Below are positions 1-11,922 of a stretch of DNA of 64,000 nucleotides, piece by piece. The notes beneath the pieces were generated by a model that had not been told where the DNA came from, made no database searches, and saw only the letters and a list, made by a program, of their open reading frames with translations. The position numbers and the translations under genes were made by a program. The stretch covers positions 23,150,197-23,214,196 of the forward strand of contig NC_081553.1 in the NCBI RefSeq assembly GCF_963082655.1. Reading direction: 5' to 3'. Position 1 is the stretch's first letter; every line of letters begins with the position of its first letter. The stretch is from Stomoxys calcitrans (taxonomy: Eukaryota; Arthropoda; Insecta; Diptera; Muscidae).

Positions 1-531
1 CGGTCCAAATTTGGATATAGCTGCCATATAGACCGATCCTCCGATTTATGGTCTTTGGCCCATAAAAGCCACATTTATTATCCGATTTTGCTGAAATTTA
101 GGACAGTGAGTTGCCTTAGGCCCTTCGACATCTTTCTTCTATTTGGCCCTGATCGGTTCAGATTTTTATATAGCTGCCATATAGACCGATCTCTCGATTT
201 AAGGTTTTGGGCCCATAAAAAGCGCATTTATTGTCCGATGTCGCCGAAATTTGGGACAGTGACTTGTGTTGGGCCCTTCGATATTTGTCTTCAATTTGGA
301 TCAGATCGGTCCAGATTTGGATATAGCTGCCATATAGACCGATCTCTCGGTTGAACAATGACTTGTACTTATAAGCAATTGGTCTAAATCGGATGATATC
401 TATAGAGCTGCTATGTGGCATAAGGTATGCATTTTTCACTGGATTTTGACGAAATGTGGTTCACATATATATCCGAGGTGGTGGGTATCCAAAGTTCGGC
501 CCGGCCGAACTTAACGCCTTCTTACTTGTTT
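1..531 (-). repeat. DINE-1-like tandem-repeat element, type A, 5' part
   Basis: Read on the minus strand, this begins near 531 with the terminal AACAAGTAA-type end, the palindrome TTCGGCCGGGCCGAA (about 495-509) and the subterminal motif ACCCACCACC, then runs into roughly 153-bp monomers that leave the window at position 1. The monomer core, TATATGGCAGCTATATC flanked by GATCGGTC and GACCGATC, is clear. The 3' half is outside the window. Membership of the DINE-1/Helentron-associated class is inferred from the architecture. Confidence 0.8.
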
Positions 532-1917
532 TATTTTTTTATAGGGCAACTCTTCCCGTTTCTCCATTTTTTTCTTTGCCTATGGAAAAAATGTTGTACA
601 AAAAGCTGAGCAGCAAAATATTTCCTGCAAGCAACACCAACACATCTACCACCAACACCATGTGGCTACCTCCACAATATGGCAAGAATTATCCATTTTC
701 AAGTGCTGCACGCGCTCTAGCAATTATTGTTTAAATTAAAAGCTCATACACGGGAAGGAAACTCTTTCAACGTAATGCATTAAGTATCCTTGAGTAAGTG
801 TCCAATGAAAGCAACTCAGCCATAACCATTGTCCCATCAGTTGCAGCAGCAACAGAAACTGCTACAGTCTTATTCTGTTTCAAGGTAAAAATAATCAGCT
901 CATGAATAGCAAAGATTCTAGGCCGTCACATCAATTTAAGACAGCAAATTGCTAAACGAAAAAGACTAAGAACCGAAAGACTTTTCTACAGAGTGGCCAA
1001 AGTGGTAAAGGAAAAATTAAAAAGAGAGCCTACAATGAATGTTCTCTTTGTATGACTGTCGTTTTGAACGATTTGTCAAATCCCCATAATCCATTTAGAC
1101 AAAATTGCTCTTTTTGTTTTAAGATTTGCTTGTGGAAAAGAGGGGTAGCAGCGTGGCAGGCGACGGACCCAATAGAGTGGGTGATTTTTCAAACAATGCT
1201 GTTGTTTGCCGCGTTGTGTGGTCTAAGCTGCTTTGGCTTAGGTGATGACATAAATTTGTCAAGCCATTGATGCCACAAAGCTTCAATTACCGGTCTGAAT
1301 TTAACAAAATGTGGGGGGGGGGGGGGGGTGGGGGCGGAGTGCTTGGCGATATGGGCGTCATTGGGATTTTGGCAAATGAGTTACATTTGAAAGCACCAAC
1401 CACAGCAAATTGCCAACAATTGCATAAATTGTGTGAATTGTGTAATTGACCATCGAATAGGAATTTATTTATTAAATTCATAAGCAATTTAAGCACATTC
1501 TGCTTTTATTTCTATGGGAAATTATCTGCATTTTAATTTACGCAATATATGTGCGCTAAATATTACTGAAAATATTTGTGTAACTATTTTCTGTAAAATT
1601 ATTGTGGAATTATATGGAAATATGAAGCATATTTAAAAAATTATTTGGTAAATTAAATATTGCAAAAATACAAAAATTACGTACTGCAGAAACAGATTTC
1701 TCAGTAATGCCAATATAAAATCGAGAAATATGTTTTAAAATATTTCAACAAAACAATGTTTAATTGCTTAAATATAAACCGTTAGTAATTTCATAAGAAA
1801 TTGGAAAACAGTAACGATTTTATTGCTCCTAAGCAGATAGAGATAATTTATTTTGTATAATAATGGGACTGTTTTAAATGTTGAAGAATTAATGGGTCAA
1901 CAAAATACATGTAAAGA
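531..1917. other. low-copy AT-rich spacer with a G16 tract
   Basis: There is no recognisable gene or element. The stretch is AT-rich, strongly so at 1500-1900. A run of 16 G residues at 1313-1328 is followed by TGGGGGCGG, a possible G-quadruplex former and a probable length-polymorphic site. Open frames of 60-72 codons here show no domain, and the run itself creates a polyglycine/polyproline frame. Confidence 0.5.
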
Positions 1918-1965
1918 AACAATAAGCTTGGCCAGGCCGAACATTGGGTTACATACCAATTATCC
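1918..1965 (+). repeat. relic of a DINE-1-like 5' end
   Basis: A short decayed match to the family's 5' terminus: GGCCAGGCCGAA followed by a degenerate TTGGGTTACATACC in place of the usual TTGGATACCCACC. No body follows; a SINE fragment replaces it. Confidence 0.45.
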
Positions 1966-1971
1966 ATCCAA

Positions 1972-2125
1972 TCCATTAAATAACAGGGGTAAACTTCTCA
2001 CATATCAATGAATGCTGTCCGATTCAAGTTTAAGCTCAATGATAACCGGCCTCCTTTTTATAGTCGAGTCTGAACAAAGTGCCGCAGTGCGACAACTCTT
2101 TGGAAAGAAGTTTTTACATGGCTGG
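1972..2125 (-). repeat. tRNA-derived SINE, 3' half
   Basis: Matches the 3' half of the window's SINE family in reverse: the tail beside CTTCTCACATATCAATGA, then GCTCAATGATAA and TATAGTCGAGTC. The tRNA-like head is missing, and the sequence stops at the junction with the next DINE-like end near 2130. No target-site duplication is visible. Confidence 0.7.
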
Positions 2126-2132
2126 CGTAACA

Positions 2133-2338
2133 TTTTTATACCCACCACCGAAGGATGGTGGTATATTCATATTGTCATTCCGTTTGCAACACATCGAAAT
2201 ATCCATTTCCGACCCTATAAGGTATATATATTCCTGATCGTCGTAAAAATTAAACCACATGTCCTCCCGTCCGTCCGTCTGTCTGTTGAAATCACGGCAC
2301 ACACTTTAAAAGCAGAGATATTGAGCTGAAGCCTTGCA
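2133..2338 (-). repeat. DINE-1-like 3' end, type A
   Basis: On the minus strand this is a complete 3' end: the TTTTATACCCACCACCG terminus at 2133, the CGATGTGTTGCAAACGGAATGAC block, the AGAATATATATAC block, and a short GTCC/GTCT microsatellite near 2266-2285. It breaks off at 2338 where a second 3' end begins, so only the terminal module is present. Confidence 0.75.
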
Positions 2339-2558
2339 CAGATTTTTATATGCTCCACCATAGGGTGGGGGCATACTAATATCGTCATTCTGTTTGTAAC
2401 ACCTCGAAATAGACGTTTAAGATCCTATAGAGAATATATATATTCTTGATCGTAATGACATTTTAAGTCGATCTAGCCATGTCCGTCCGTCCATCTGTCC
2501 GTCTTTCCGTTCAAAACGACAGTCGAAAGCATGCTAACTTTCGAAGGAGTAAAGCTAG
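2339..2558 (-). repeat. DINE-1-like 3' end, type B
   Basis: A second minus-strand 3' end directly abuts the first. It has the type B terminus (GCTCCACCATAGGGTGGGGGCATA), a GTCC/GTCT microsatellite at about 2481-2508, and the type-B phrase CTTTCGAAGGAGTAAAGCTAGCC. It is joined near 2559 to a type A element on the opposite strand, giving a head-to-head arrangement of 3' and truncated 5' modules. Confidence 0.75.
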
Positions 2559-4609
2559 CCAACTATACTAAGTACGGTCGGAATCGGTCTAAAAGTACAA
2601 GTTATTGTTCAATTGTGTATAACAAAATATTGGTCTTTTTAATAGCCATATCTAAAACTAAATCGATCTGAACCATATACGACAAGGATGTAGAACAGCC
2701 TAACATAAGTCACTGTGTCAAATTTCATTGAAATCGAATTATAAATGCGCCTTTTATGGGGCCAAGATTTTAAATCGAGATATCAGTCTATATGGCAGCT
2801 ATATCCAAATCTGGACCGATCTGAACCAAATTGAAGAAGGATGTCGATGGGCTTATCCTAATTCAATGTCCCAAATTTTTGGCGATTCGGGCAATAAGTG
2901 CGCCTTTTTTGGCCCCAAAACCTGAAATCGAGAGATCGGTCTATATGGGAGCTATATCCAAATCTGGACCGATTTGAGCCATATTGCAGAAATACGTCGA
3001 GGTGCTTAACACAATTCACTGTCCCAAATTTCAGCGTAATCGGACAATAAGTGCGCCTTTTATGGGCCCAAAACCTTAAATCGAAGTATCCATATGGCAG
3101 CTATATCCAAATATGGATCTATCTGCGCCAAATTAAAGAATAATATTGAAGGGCTTATCCTAACTCAATGTCCCAATTTTTGGCGTAATCGGACAATAAG
3201 TGCGCCTTTTGTGGGCTCAAAACCTTAAATCGAGATGTCGGTCTATATGGCAGCTATATCCAAATCTGGACCGATCTGCGCCAAACTGAAGAAGAATGTC
3301 GAACGGCTTATCTTAACTCAATGTCCCAATTTTCGGCGAAATCGGACTATTAGTGCGCCTTTTATGGGCTCAAAACCTTAAATCGAGATGTCGGTCTATA
3401 TGGCAGCTATATCCAAATCTGGACCGATCTGAGCCAAATTGACGAAAGATGTCGACAGATCTAACACAACGCACTGTCCCAAATTTCAGCACAATCGGAT
3501 AATAAATGTTGCTTTTATGGGCCTAAGACCCTAAATCGGAGGATCGGTCTATATGGCAGCTATATCCAAATCTGAACCGATTTGGGCCAAATTGAAGAAG
3601 GATATGCAAGGGCATAACATAACTCACTGTCCCAAATTTCACTGAAATCGGAAAATAAATGTGGTTTTTATGGGGCTAAGACCCTAAATCGGCGGATCGG
3701 TCTATATGGCAGCTATATCCAAATCTGGACCGATCTGAGCCAAATTGACGAGGGATATCGAAGGGCCTACGATAACCCAATGACCCAAATTTTGGCGATG
3801 TCGGATAATAAATTTGGCTTTTATGGGCCTAATATCCTAAATCGGAGGATCGATCTATATGGCAACTATATCCAAATCTCCACCGATCTGAGCCAAATTG
3901 ACGAGAGAAGGGCCTAAGACAACCCACTGTCCCACATTTCAGCAAAATCGGATAATAAATGAGGCTTTTATGGGCCTAATACGCTAAATCGGAGGATCGG
4001 TCTATATGGCAGCTATATCCAAATCTGGACCGATCTGAGCCAAATTGACGAAGGGTGTGCGAGGGCATAACATAACTCTCTGTCCTTAATTTCAGCAAAA
4101 TCGAATAATAAATGTGCCTTTTATAAGCCCAAAACCTTAAATCGGAGGTTCGGTCTATATGGCAGCTATATCCAAATCTGGACCGATCTGGGTAAAATTG
4201 AAGAGGGATGTCGAAGGGCTTTATACACCTCACTGTTCTAAGTTGCAGCAAAATCGGATAATAAATGTGGCTTTTATGGGTCTAAGACCCTAAATCGGCG
4301 GATCGGTCTATATGGCAGCTATATCCAAATATGGACCGATCTAGCTAAAATTGATGGAGAATGTCGTAGGACCCAACACAACTCACTGTACCGAATTTCA
4401 GCAAAAGCGGATAATAAATAATAAATTTTATGGGCCTAAGACCCTAAATCGGCGGATTGGACAGACGGACGGACATGTCTAGATCGTCTTAGACTTTTAT
4501 GCTGATCAAGAATATATACACTTTATGGGGTCGAATATGAATATTTCGATGTGTTGCAAACCGAATGACAAAATGACTATACCCCCATCCTTCGGTGGTG
4601 GGTATCAAA
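2559..4609 (+). repeat. DINE-1-like element, type A, with 11 monomers of 153 bp
   Basis: The 5' palindrome is lost; the element starts inside the 5' unique region near the TTGTTCAATTGTGTATA phrase. The central array has TATGG landmarks at 2791, 2943, 3093, 3246, 3399, 3552, 3705, 3858, 4005, 4158 and 4311, so the spacing is 153 bp with a few small indels. It ends with a short GACGGAC tract (4460-4474), the AATATATACACTTTAT block and the subterminal motif GGTGGTGGGTAT at 4595-4606. Confidence 0.85.
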
Positions 4610-5894
4610 AGAAGATTTAATTACAACTATTCAACATATGCAAATGAAAAATGGGTTTATATATCGCCATGCCAGTCCCAACACCCCACCTTTCAATCCA
4701 AAATATATTTCCCCTATATTTCCCACCTTGGCCAAACATTTCCAACTACTGTCGATTTATATATCAAATTATTTGCCATTAATTACATTAATTTAATATG
4801 GCAAAATAGTAATCAATCCCTACTGCTCTCAAATGGTGGCCTTCTCGCTGGCAGTCTCTTGGGGGAATTGTAGTACGTATACAATATGACATAATGCCAC
4901 TTATCCCAGATGCTTCAACACAGTCCGCAATGGATTGATTGCACTGTATGGTGTAGCAACAAAATGCAACACGATGCTGCAAGAGCATGGCATGGCATAG
5001 CATAGTCTAATTGAAACAATTAGGCTTAAATGATAATCACTGCCTACTGTATTTATCACAAGGCTCATTGTTGTTGCTGCTAGTGTTGTTGTTGTTATTA
5101 TATTTTCCATTCGACAAAGCTACTAATGACCATCAATTAGTTGCAGCATCATAACGCAAATGATACTGCAACAACAAATTGACACAAAACAGCGTAGACA
5201 GACACAACAACCGCTAGAGGGACAGAGCGACAATTGCTTGAAGTTTGGTCACATTCACTGACGCTGAAATGAATGACAGGACAGACATTAGGCGAACTAC
5301 TTCAATAAACAAGTAGGATCTGATGACAAAATGCTATGGCTTCTGGAAAAAATCCCACCATCATAGGACCATTCACAACGACAACGAGTGTGCTGTTAAC
5401 CACATGATCCATGGCGTTTCCAGTGCAGGTCAAATCAGCTTGTCTAGTATTGGGGGGATAACCAAGTGTCGCGCCTTGGTTTATGGCAGAGAATTATGAG
5501 ATTGAAATTGAATTCAATTTAATTGCTGGTTCTTGTATTGTTTATTGCTTTGCAAAATTGTATGCCTTCCTCCCAAAAACACTTGATGTGGTAATATTAG
5601 CTCGAGGAGTGAGGACAGTGGTAACCAAAAGGTCAAAGGGGGCAAACAATTGGCATTCCCTATATCGCATTAACCGAACATGAGATTAGCCCATCGGAGA
5701 CACTAACGATGAGGATACAAAGTGTGAGCTTCTAGTTCTTTTAAATTAAGGTCTGACCAACCGAACGGAACAATCCCGGCACGATTTTTATGGGCAATCC
5801 CCAGTTATGTGGGACGATGCGAAAAGTTGAAGGTAGTAAAAAATTAACTTGAAAATTAAATTTAAAATTTCAACTTCAGTCTGTCATCGCTTCT
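4610..5894. other. low-copy spacer, no gene seen
   Basis: No transposon signature and no convincing coding frame. CAA/TTG-rich microsatellite-like patches occur at about 5068-5100 and 5160-5215. The short open frames show neither domains nor flanking splice signals that I could match up. Confidence 0.45.
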
Positions 5895-5904
5895 ATTCAA
5901 ACCA
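5895..5904. repeat. SINE target-site duplication, left copy
   Basis: ATTCAAACCA is repeated exactly at 6223-6232 on the other side of the SINE, as expected from target-primed insertion. Confidence 0.75.
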
Positions 5905-6222
5905 GAATAGCAAATTTTGCCGATGAACATTCCACTAAGGAACAGGGGCAAACTTCTCACATATCAATGAGTGCAGTCCGATTCAAGTTTTAAGCTCAAT
6001 GATAAGGGGCCTCTTTTTATAGCCGAGACCGAACGGCATGTCGCAGTGCGACACCTCTTTGGAGAGAAGTTTTACGTGGCATAGTACCTCACAAATGATG
6101 CCAGCTTTAGGAGGGGAAAACCCCAGCTGAAAATTTTTTCTGATGGTCTCGCCAGGATTCGAACCCAGGCATTCAACGTCACAGGCGGACATGCTAGCCA
6201 CTGCGCCTCTATGGTGTCCTCC
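5905..6222 (-). repeat. tRNA-derived SINE, near full length
   Basis: Read on the minus strand the element starts at 6222 with GGAGGACACCATAGAGGCGC. It carries a tRNA-like A box (TAGAGGCGCAGTGGCTAGCATG) and an almost perfect B box (GGGTTCGAATCCTGG, about 6152-6166), then the body and the tail towards 5905. It would be transcribed by RNA polymerase III and mobilised by a LINE; both points are family knowledge. A perfect 10-bp target-site duplication flanks it. Apparent open frames across it are spurious. Confidence 0.85.
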
Positions 6223-6490
6223 ATTCAAACCACTAGAAGAAAAAAATCGACATGAATCGATTAAGTGGTGAGAGATGACTCCGACAGAAAGAGCACCCCC
6301 GCTAATCCGAGGCAAATTTTTTTCGACCATGAGTGGGATAATGAAATGTTAACTAAGGAGGAGTAGTTAACTATGCAGAAGGACTGTGGTCAAGAAGACT
6401 TGTACCAGACAGTGCAACGGTATCATGGGATTCACTTAGGTCAACACCGCAGGCATTTTTGGATGCGATATTGAAATGGAGGCTATTGGA
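6223..6490. other. spacer between two SINEs
   Basis: It begins with the right target-site copy of the preceding SINE (6223-6232). I recognise nothing else in it. Confidence 0.4.
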
Positions 6491-6810
6491 AATTGCGAAT
6501 TTGCCATGAACATTCCACTAAGGAACAGGGGTAAACTTCTCACATATCACCGAGTGCTGTGCGATTCAAGTTTTAAGCCCAATTTAAAAAAGGGTCTCTT
6601 TGTCATAGCCGAGTCCGAACGGCGTGTCGCAGAGCGACACCTTTTTGGGAAGAAGCTTTAACATGGCAAAGTACCTCCCAAATGTCGCCAGCATTAGGAG
6701 GGGATAACCATTGCTGAAAAAATTTTCCGGATGGTCTCGCCAGGATTCGAAACCAGGCGTTCAGGAAAAATCCATGTGGACATTCTTACCTCTGCGCTAC
6801 GGTGGCCTCC
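6491..6810 (-). repeat. tRNA-derived SINE, near full length
   Basis: A second minus-strand copy only about 270 bp from the first. Head at 6810 (GGAGGCCACCGTAGCGCAGAGG), a degenerate B box (CTGGTTTCGAATCCTGG, about 6740-6757), the common body, and the tail near 6491 beside CCATGAACATTCCACTAAGG. No clear target-site duplication. It is more diverged than the 5905-6222 copy, especially in its anticodon-arm region. Confidence 0.8.
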
Positions 6811-7511
6811 GAGGTGGCTTTTTATGGTCTATTTATTTCCAGTCTCTCTTAGATGCCATTCATCAAACTTCTACACTCTATTAAGTGCGAACCTAAACAT
6901 TGATGGCGGATTGCCTAGACTCTCTGGCATGTGGTCAACCCAAAGAGGACGGAGGATATTCCCTCCAGAAAGTCGCAGGGTTCTTAAACAGAGTCATAGC
7001 CTTTTACTGTGCTATAGGCTCTATGGAAAAACACAGTGGGATAGAATTGAAAAAAATCTTTGGTATTGAATTTGAAGGGATTTTTAGGGATTTGATTGGG
7101 AAATGGAGATTTGACAACCCCTACAAATTTTCGAAATACCAAGTTGGCCAACTGCTAAGAAGCACCCGAATTACCTAAGCCCATGAAATTTTGCCCATGA
7201 TCTCGTTAACCCCTTAGCTCTAACAATTCAAAGAGCTATCTTTACCGGTTCACAAACGGGTAGATTTTTCAATTTCATCCCATTGTGCGGTGTCTATGGA
7301 AATCTCGTTTACAGGGGGAGCTTTCTTCATAAGGTGCTGAATGGAACCGGGTTAACATGAACACAGCTTCTCCTTTTTTGGAAGGCGGCTCTTTCTGATC
7401 TAGGCAATAGTCAAACACATAGACAAGACCGGTAAGTTCCGATAAGAGTTGAGGAATAAGGTTGGACCCTGTACCGTGATATGGTGTTTCTCTTTATGTT
7501 CTTCCTCAGTT
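6811..7511. other. unrecognised sequence, possible decayed mobile element
   Basis: It holds a 92-codon open frame (6900-7178) with no recognised domain. A motif around 7019-7058 (CACAGTGGGATAGAATTGAA) recurs in inverted, diverged form at 7266-7304 (CATCCCATTGTGCGG on the plus strand), so the segment may be an old inverted-repeat element or two relics facing each other. No terminal repeats or target duplications are visible. Confidence 0.3.
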
Positions 7512-7870
7512 TCTTTTTCTACCCACCACCATGGGTTAGGGGGAATATTTGTTTAGTCATTCCGTTTGCAACCCATCTAAATATCAATTTCCGACCCTAC
7601 AAAGTAAATATATACTTGATCATCGTTAAATTCTAAGAAGACCTAAAGATACCAGTGTCTGGCCGTCTATTAAAATCACGCTACCGCCTTGAAAAATTGG
7701 GATATTAAGCTGAAATTTTCCAGAGATCGGTTTTTTTCCTGAACAGACCAAATCGTACCATATTTTGATATAGCAGTCATATAGAGCGATCTGATCTGCC
7801 TACAAAAAATAAGAATTTATTTCGCTAGAATTAGAACCAGTGAGTTTCAGTTGTCTCAACTTCCAATATC
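7512..7870 (-). repeat. DINE-1-like 3' part, type A, diverged
   Basis: On the minus strand: CCCACCACCATGGG terminus at about 7522, the GTTGCAAACGGAATGAC block, a vestigial microsatellite, then part of one or two monomers. It grades into unrecognised sequence near 7870 with no 5' end. Confidence 0.65.
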
Positions 7871-8490
7871 CGACCCAAATATATGAAGTGGCTTGCCAAC
7901 GAGGTTTGTAGTTGCGTGCCCTCCAATCTAACTCAACCAAAGGAACAGACCTATCGAATACGACAATATCATCGAAAATGAGAAGGCTCGTCCTTGGCAA
8001 ACGAGCCTATCCCTAATTTCGTCTCCCAGCTATTTTTCGAACTACTGAACTTTGTAGAAGAAATGGAATGTTTAGATAACAGACCCCATTGTCTTTGGTT
8101 GACCTGGAAAGGACAGACGAACTATTTACTTTCGAGCATGAGGTCAGTGAGTACAATAACAGGGGTCACAAGCGGGTAGTAAGCGATAGATCCCATTGCA
8201 GGATGCATAGGAATCCCACATAATGATTACTGTAGCAGCAGTCTTGATGAGGATGGCAAAGAAGAGGACGAAGAGCTTCTTGCTGTCGGCAACAAATTCC
8301 TGAGTACTATAACAGGGGTCATAAACGGCCAATGTGGGATAAAGAAAAGGTCAGCACTAATGGGATTCTCATAGGTTGGCCGTAGTAGTATCTTGATGAG
8401 GATAGGATTATCGAGCTTTTGTTTTGCTCATGTCCTGGTCTCCGGGAACTCAGTCTTTCCAACTCCAAACTCAAATATGAGAGACCTTCT
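7871..8490 (+). repeat. unclassified repeat with an internal 153-bp step
   Basis: GAGTAC-ATAACAGGGGTCA occurs at 8149 and again at 8302, exactly 153 bp apart. TCTTGATGAGGAT recurs at 8242 and 8391. A related third copy is at 16569. The units do not match the type A-D monomers by eye. Frames through it are short and interrupted, so it may be a non-coding monomer type or a decayed coding repeat. Confidence 0.4.
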
Positions 8491-8825
8491 CAAAAATAAG
8501 TTCGTCCGGACCGAACATTGGTTAAACCCATTTCGCCAAAATTCGGTGACAATGCACCATTTATGAACCCGTAGCAGGTATATCGATATATGGTCCAATC
8601 TAGTCCAAACCCACCGCAGTCGTCAAGGGTCTAATGCAACTCACCGTAATAAATTCAGAAAAATCGGGTAACAAAAATGCAATTTGGAAGACCTTAAATT
8701 GGGAGATCCGCATATATGGCAGCTTTATCGAAAAAAAAGTCCGATCTGAACCATACCCAGCAGGGACGATGAAGGGCCTAAAACAGCTCACAGCGAAAAT
8801 TTTCAGCGAAATCGTGTATAAAAAT
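8491..8825 (+). repeat. DINE-1-like 5' end and partial array, type A, diverged
   Basis: The 5' palindrome is here TTCGTCCGGACCGAA (8501-8515), a variant in which both arms have changed together. It is followed by a degenerate monomer array with the TATATGGCAGC core near 8710. A SINE head fragment ends it at 8826. Confidence 0.65.
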
Positions 8826-8950
8826 ACCTCACAAATGTCGCCTGCATTAGGGGGGGATAACCACCGCTGAAAATTTTTTCTGATGTTCTCACCAGGATTC
8901 TAACCCAGGAGTTCAGCATCATCAGCGGACATGCTAACCACTTCACTACT
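8826..8950 (-). repeat. tRNA-derived SINE, 5' (head) fragment
   Basis: Contains the tRNA-like head on the minus strand, with A box diverged at about 8925-8945 and B box about 8896-8910, plus the CAGCGGTGGTTATCCCC segment. The 3' half is absent. Confidence 0.7.
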
Positions 8951-9410
8951 GGCAGGCAGGTTAAGTTTGAAGATATGCTATATCAGACTATATGATATAG
9001 CCCCCTTGAAATAGACCCCATATAGACCGATCTGCTGATTTAGGATCCTGGGCTCATAAAAACCGCTTCATAATCCGATTTAGCTGAAATTTTGGGACCC
9101 GATTTTACTGAAATTTAAAACAGTGAGATATATTGGACCTCTCGATGCCCGGGCCAAATGTGGTCCCAACTGACCATTATTGGATATAGCTGCCATGTAG
9201 ACCGAAGTCCGATAAGGGGTTTGAGTCCATAAAATTCACACTTTTTACCTGAGTTCTCTCGAAATCGGGTCTCTCTCGATACCCGTGGCAAGTATAGTCC
9301 AGATCGGGTCATTATTGGATTTAGCTGCCATAGGGACCGGCAAAAACCGCTTTTGCAGATGGGTATATAAGATTCGACACCGAACCTAATACACTTTTGC
9401 TTGTTTTTTT
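8951..9410 (-). repeat. DINE-1-like 5' part, type A, diverged
   Basis: Minus-strand element: partial monomers (CATATAGACCGATC at about 9029) leading to a degenerate 5' terminus at 9358-9410, with TATATAAGATTCGACACCGAA and a terminal AACAAGCAAAAG. The arms of the terminal palindrome no longer match. Confidence 0.6.
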
Positions 9411-10602
9411 AACTTGTTTTTTTTATAATTATCCAAAAAGTCTTTTGTACCACTGTACATTTTGCTTAAAACAATCAGCGAAGTGATATTAATTACATTT
9501 TTCAACAAGCAAATTCTCATCAACTTGTTAGTCCTCAATATTTTACGCAATGTGTATATGTGTATGCCAAAAAAACCCTACTGCTAGTGTATGTGTGCAC
9601 AGCACTTCAATGATGATAGCCTCCTCTAACACCACAGCAACATCTCTTCTCCCTCCATACACTTAACATCAAATTACTTTGGGTCTCATAATGCTTTAAT
9701 GGCAGAAAATTATCAATAAAAATATCGATTGCCTGATAGAGAAGGAAGGACGATGAGCAGCAAAAAAAAACACAAAACGCTGCACATCTAAAATCCTGCC
9801 ATCATTAACTTGAAGATCGATGATACTACTATCAAGGGTGAAATGAATGGTTGTACCACAAAGTGTTGATGGCGATGATAGTGATGACACTGATGATGAT
9901 GCCAGTATATTTTTGCTCTTATCCCCTTATCCCCAACAACAGCCACAAAATCGACAAGACAGCAAAAGCTAATGCATTAATGAGTGCACTGAGAAAAAAA
10001 AGATGTTAATAATAATGCACTATCAACACTCGAGAGCCCGAAGAATTGCCTGCTTGCATCTCAACTTATAAAAATATGTGTTTATTCTTTCAATTGCATA
10101 TATGGAAATGTAAATATATCATGTGGTTGATACTACTACAGTTAGTCATGTTGTAGAAAAAAATTTAAATTTTGTTGTCATAAATGTTTGGGTCCCATCT
10201 GTAACATGTTTGGCCAGCAATCCAGCTAAGAGACACTAGCTTTTGTAACGTCGAGAACATGCTGCCTAAGTTTTCCATGGCATTGAGACTTCACGTAGTT
10301 CAAGAATTCACTATGGCTTCTTTAATGAGGCTGTTTGATGTCACGCCTTCTTCTTCTTCTTGGTATTTGCCATTCGCATTGCTATCCATGAATATGAGCA
10401 TGAATAGAGGTATTAGCTATACATGCATGAGTGAAGGTTTGTGTTGAATTTGTGTGTGTGTGTGGATGTTATGGGTGGGTGTTATGTGTCTATGCGTAAA
10501 ATTTGCACAATCAGCATCTAATGTTGGTTTGTTGCAGGAAACTCAAGCAGATATAGCATATAGTGGCTGCTGAATTGGAAATGACTTATCTCGACTAATG
10601 GT
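9411..10602. other. low-copy AT-rich spacer
   Basis: No element ends and no convincing coding frame. It includes a TG-rich microsatellite (10448-10470) and several GATGAT runs (9860-9900). It looks intergenic or intronic. Confidence 0.45.
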
Positions 10603-10898
10603 GAAAATTGCAAATTTGCTGAAGTGTCCTTATATATGAATGAGTGCTGTCCGATACAAGTTTAAGCTCAATGATAAGGGATCTCCATTATATTGTCGAG
10701 TTCGAAAGGCGTGTCGGAAGGAGGCAGTACTTAGTGGAGAAGTTTATATGGGTGATTAGCTAAGGTAAATACCTCACAAGTGTCGCCAGCACTGGGAATG
10801 GATAAGCACCACTGAGCATTTTTTCTGATTCGCAGTGTTTTGAATATAGCAGTTCAAAGACAAAAAGACGGTCATGCTAAACTCAGAGTTACACTGGT
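10603..10898 (-). repeat. tRNA-derived SINE, decayed
   Basis: Family landmarks survive on the minus strand (the tail at 10605, GCTCAATGATAAGG at 10667, GTCGCCAGCACT at 10781), but both internal promoter boxes are badly mutated and small indels are frequent. It is an old copy. Confidence 0.65.
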
Positions 10899-10913
10899 GA
10901 AAATTTAAACTTA

Positions 10914-11922
10914 GAACAAGTAAAAGCCTGCAAAATTCGGCCGGGCAGAATCTTATACACCCTCCACCATGGATCGCATTTATCGAGATCCTTCCCCGTC
11001 ATTTCTTCTTAGGCAAAAATGGATAAAAGAAAAGATTTGCTCTGCTATTAGAGCGATATCAAGATATGGCCCGGTTTATATTTTAAATTATATGTTGGAG
11101 ACCTGTGTAAAATGTCAGCCAATTTGGACAAGAGTTGCGCCCTTTAGGGGCTCAAGATATATAATGGAAAGATTGATTTATATGGAAGCTGTATCAAGCA
11201 ATAGACCGATTCAGACCATAATAAACGCGTATGTTGATGGTCATGAGAGGATCCGTCGTAGAAAATTTCAGGCAAATCGGATAATTATTGCGACCTCTAG
11301 AGGCTCAGGAAGTCAAGATCCCAGATCGGTTTATATGGCAGCTATATCAGGTTATGAACCGATTTGAACCTTATTTGGCACAATTGTTGGATATCGTAAC
11401 AAAACACGTCGTGCAAAATTTCATTCCAATTGGATAAGAATTGCGCACTCTAGAGGCTCAAGAAGTCAAGACCCAAGATCGGTTAATATGACAGCTATAT
11501 CAGGTTATTGACCGATTTGAACCTTATATGGCACAGTTGTTAGATATCATAACAAAATACTTCGTACAAAATTCCATTCCAATCTGATTAGAATTGCGAA
11601 CTCTAGGGGCTCAAGAAGTCAAGAACCAAGATCGGTTAATATGACAGCTATATCAGGTTATGGACCGATTTGAACCATACTTGGCACAGTTGTTGGATAT
11701 CATAACATAATGCGTTGCGCAAAATTTCATTCCAATCGGACAAGAATCGCCCCCTTTACAAGCTCAAGAAGTTAGGACCCAAGATCGGTTTATATGGCAG
11801 CTATATCAAAACATGGGCCAATATGGCCCATTTACAATCCCAACCGACCTACACTAATAAGAAGTATATGTGCAAAATTTCAAGCGGCTAGCTTTACTAC
11901 TTCGAAAGTTAGCTAATTAAAA
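10914..11922 (+). repeat. DINE-1-like element, type B, 3'-truncated
   Basis: Starts AACAAGTAAAAG, then a diverged palindrome (TTCGGCCGGGCAGAA) and the type B motif ACCCTCCACCATGGATCGCAT. Four monomers have landmarks at 11334, 11487, 11640 and 11793, each exactly 153 bp apart. It ends in the type B unique segment (CAAGCGGCTAGCTTTACTAC) without microsatellite or 3' end, because a type A element begins immediately at 11923. A 132-codon open frame at 10969-11367 lies wholly in the repeat and is not a gene. Confidence 0.85.

Noticed and set aside
1267..1449. polyglycine frame
   Set aside because: Created by the G16 run and not supported by anything else.
2786..4360. regularly spaced repeats suggesting a CRISPR array
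   Set aside because: Whole 153-bp units are repeated with no unique spacers, in an insect genome.
5983..6330. 115-codon minus-strand frame
   Set aside because: It reads across a tRNA-derived SINE and its flank with no domain.
6900..7178. 92-codon frame possibly from a gag-like protein
   Set aside because: No motif could be recognised and the surroundings are broken; described as unrecognised only.
10969..11367. 132-codon plus-strand frame starting at an ATG
   Set aside because: Its ATG is the CCACCATGG of the type B terminus and the frame runs through monomers; the same phrase recurs in non-coding copies.
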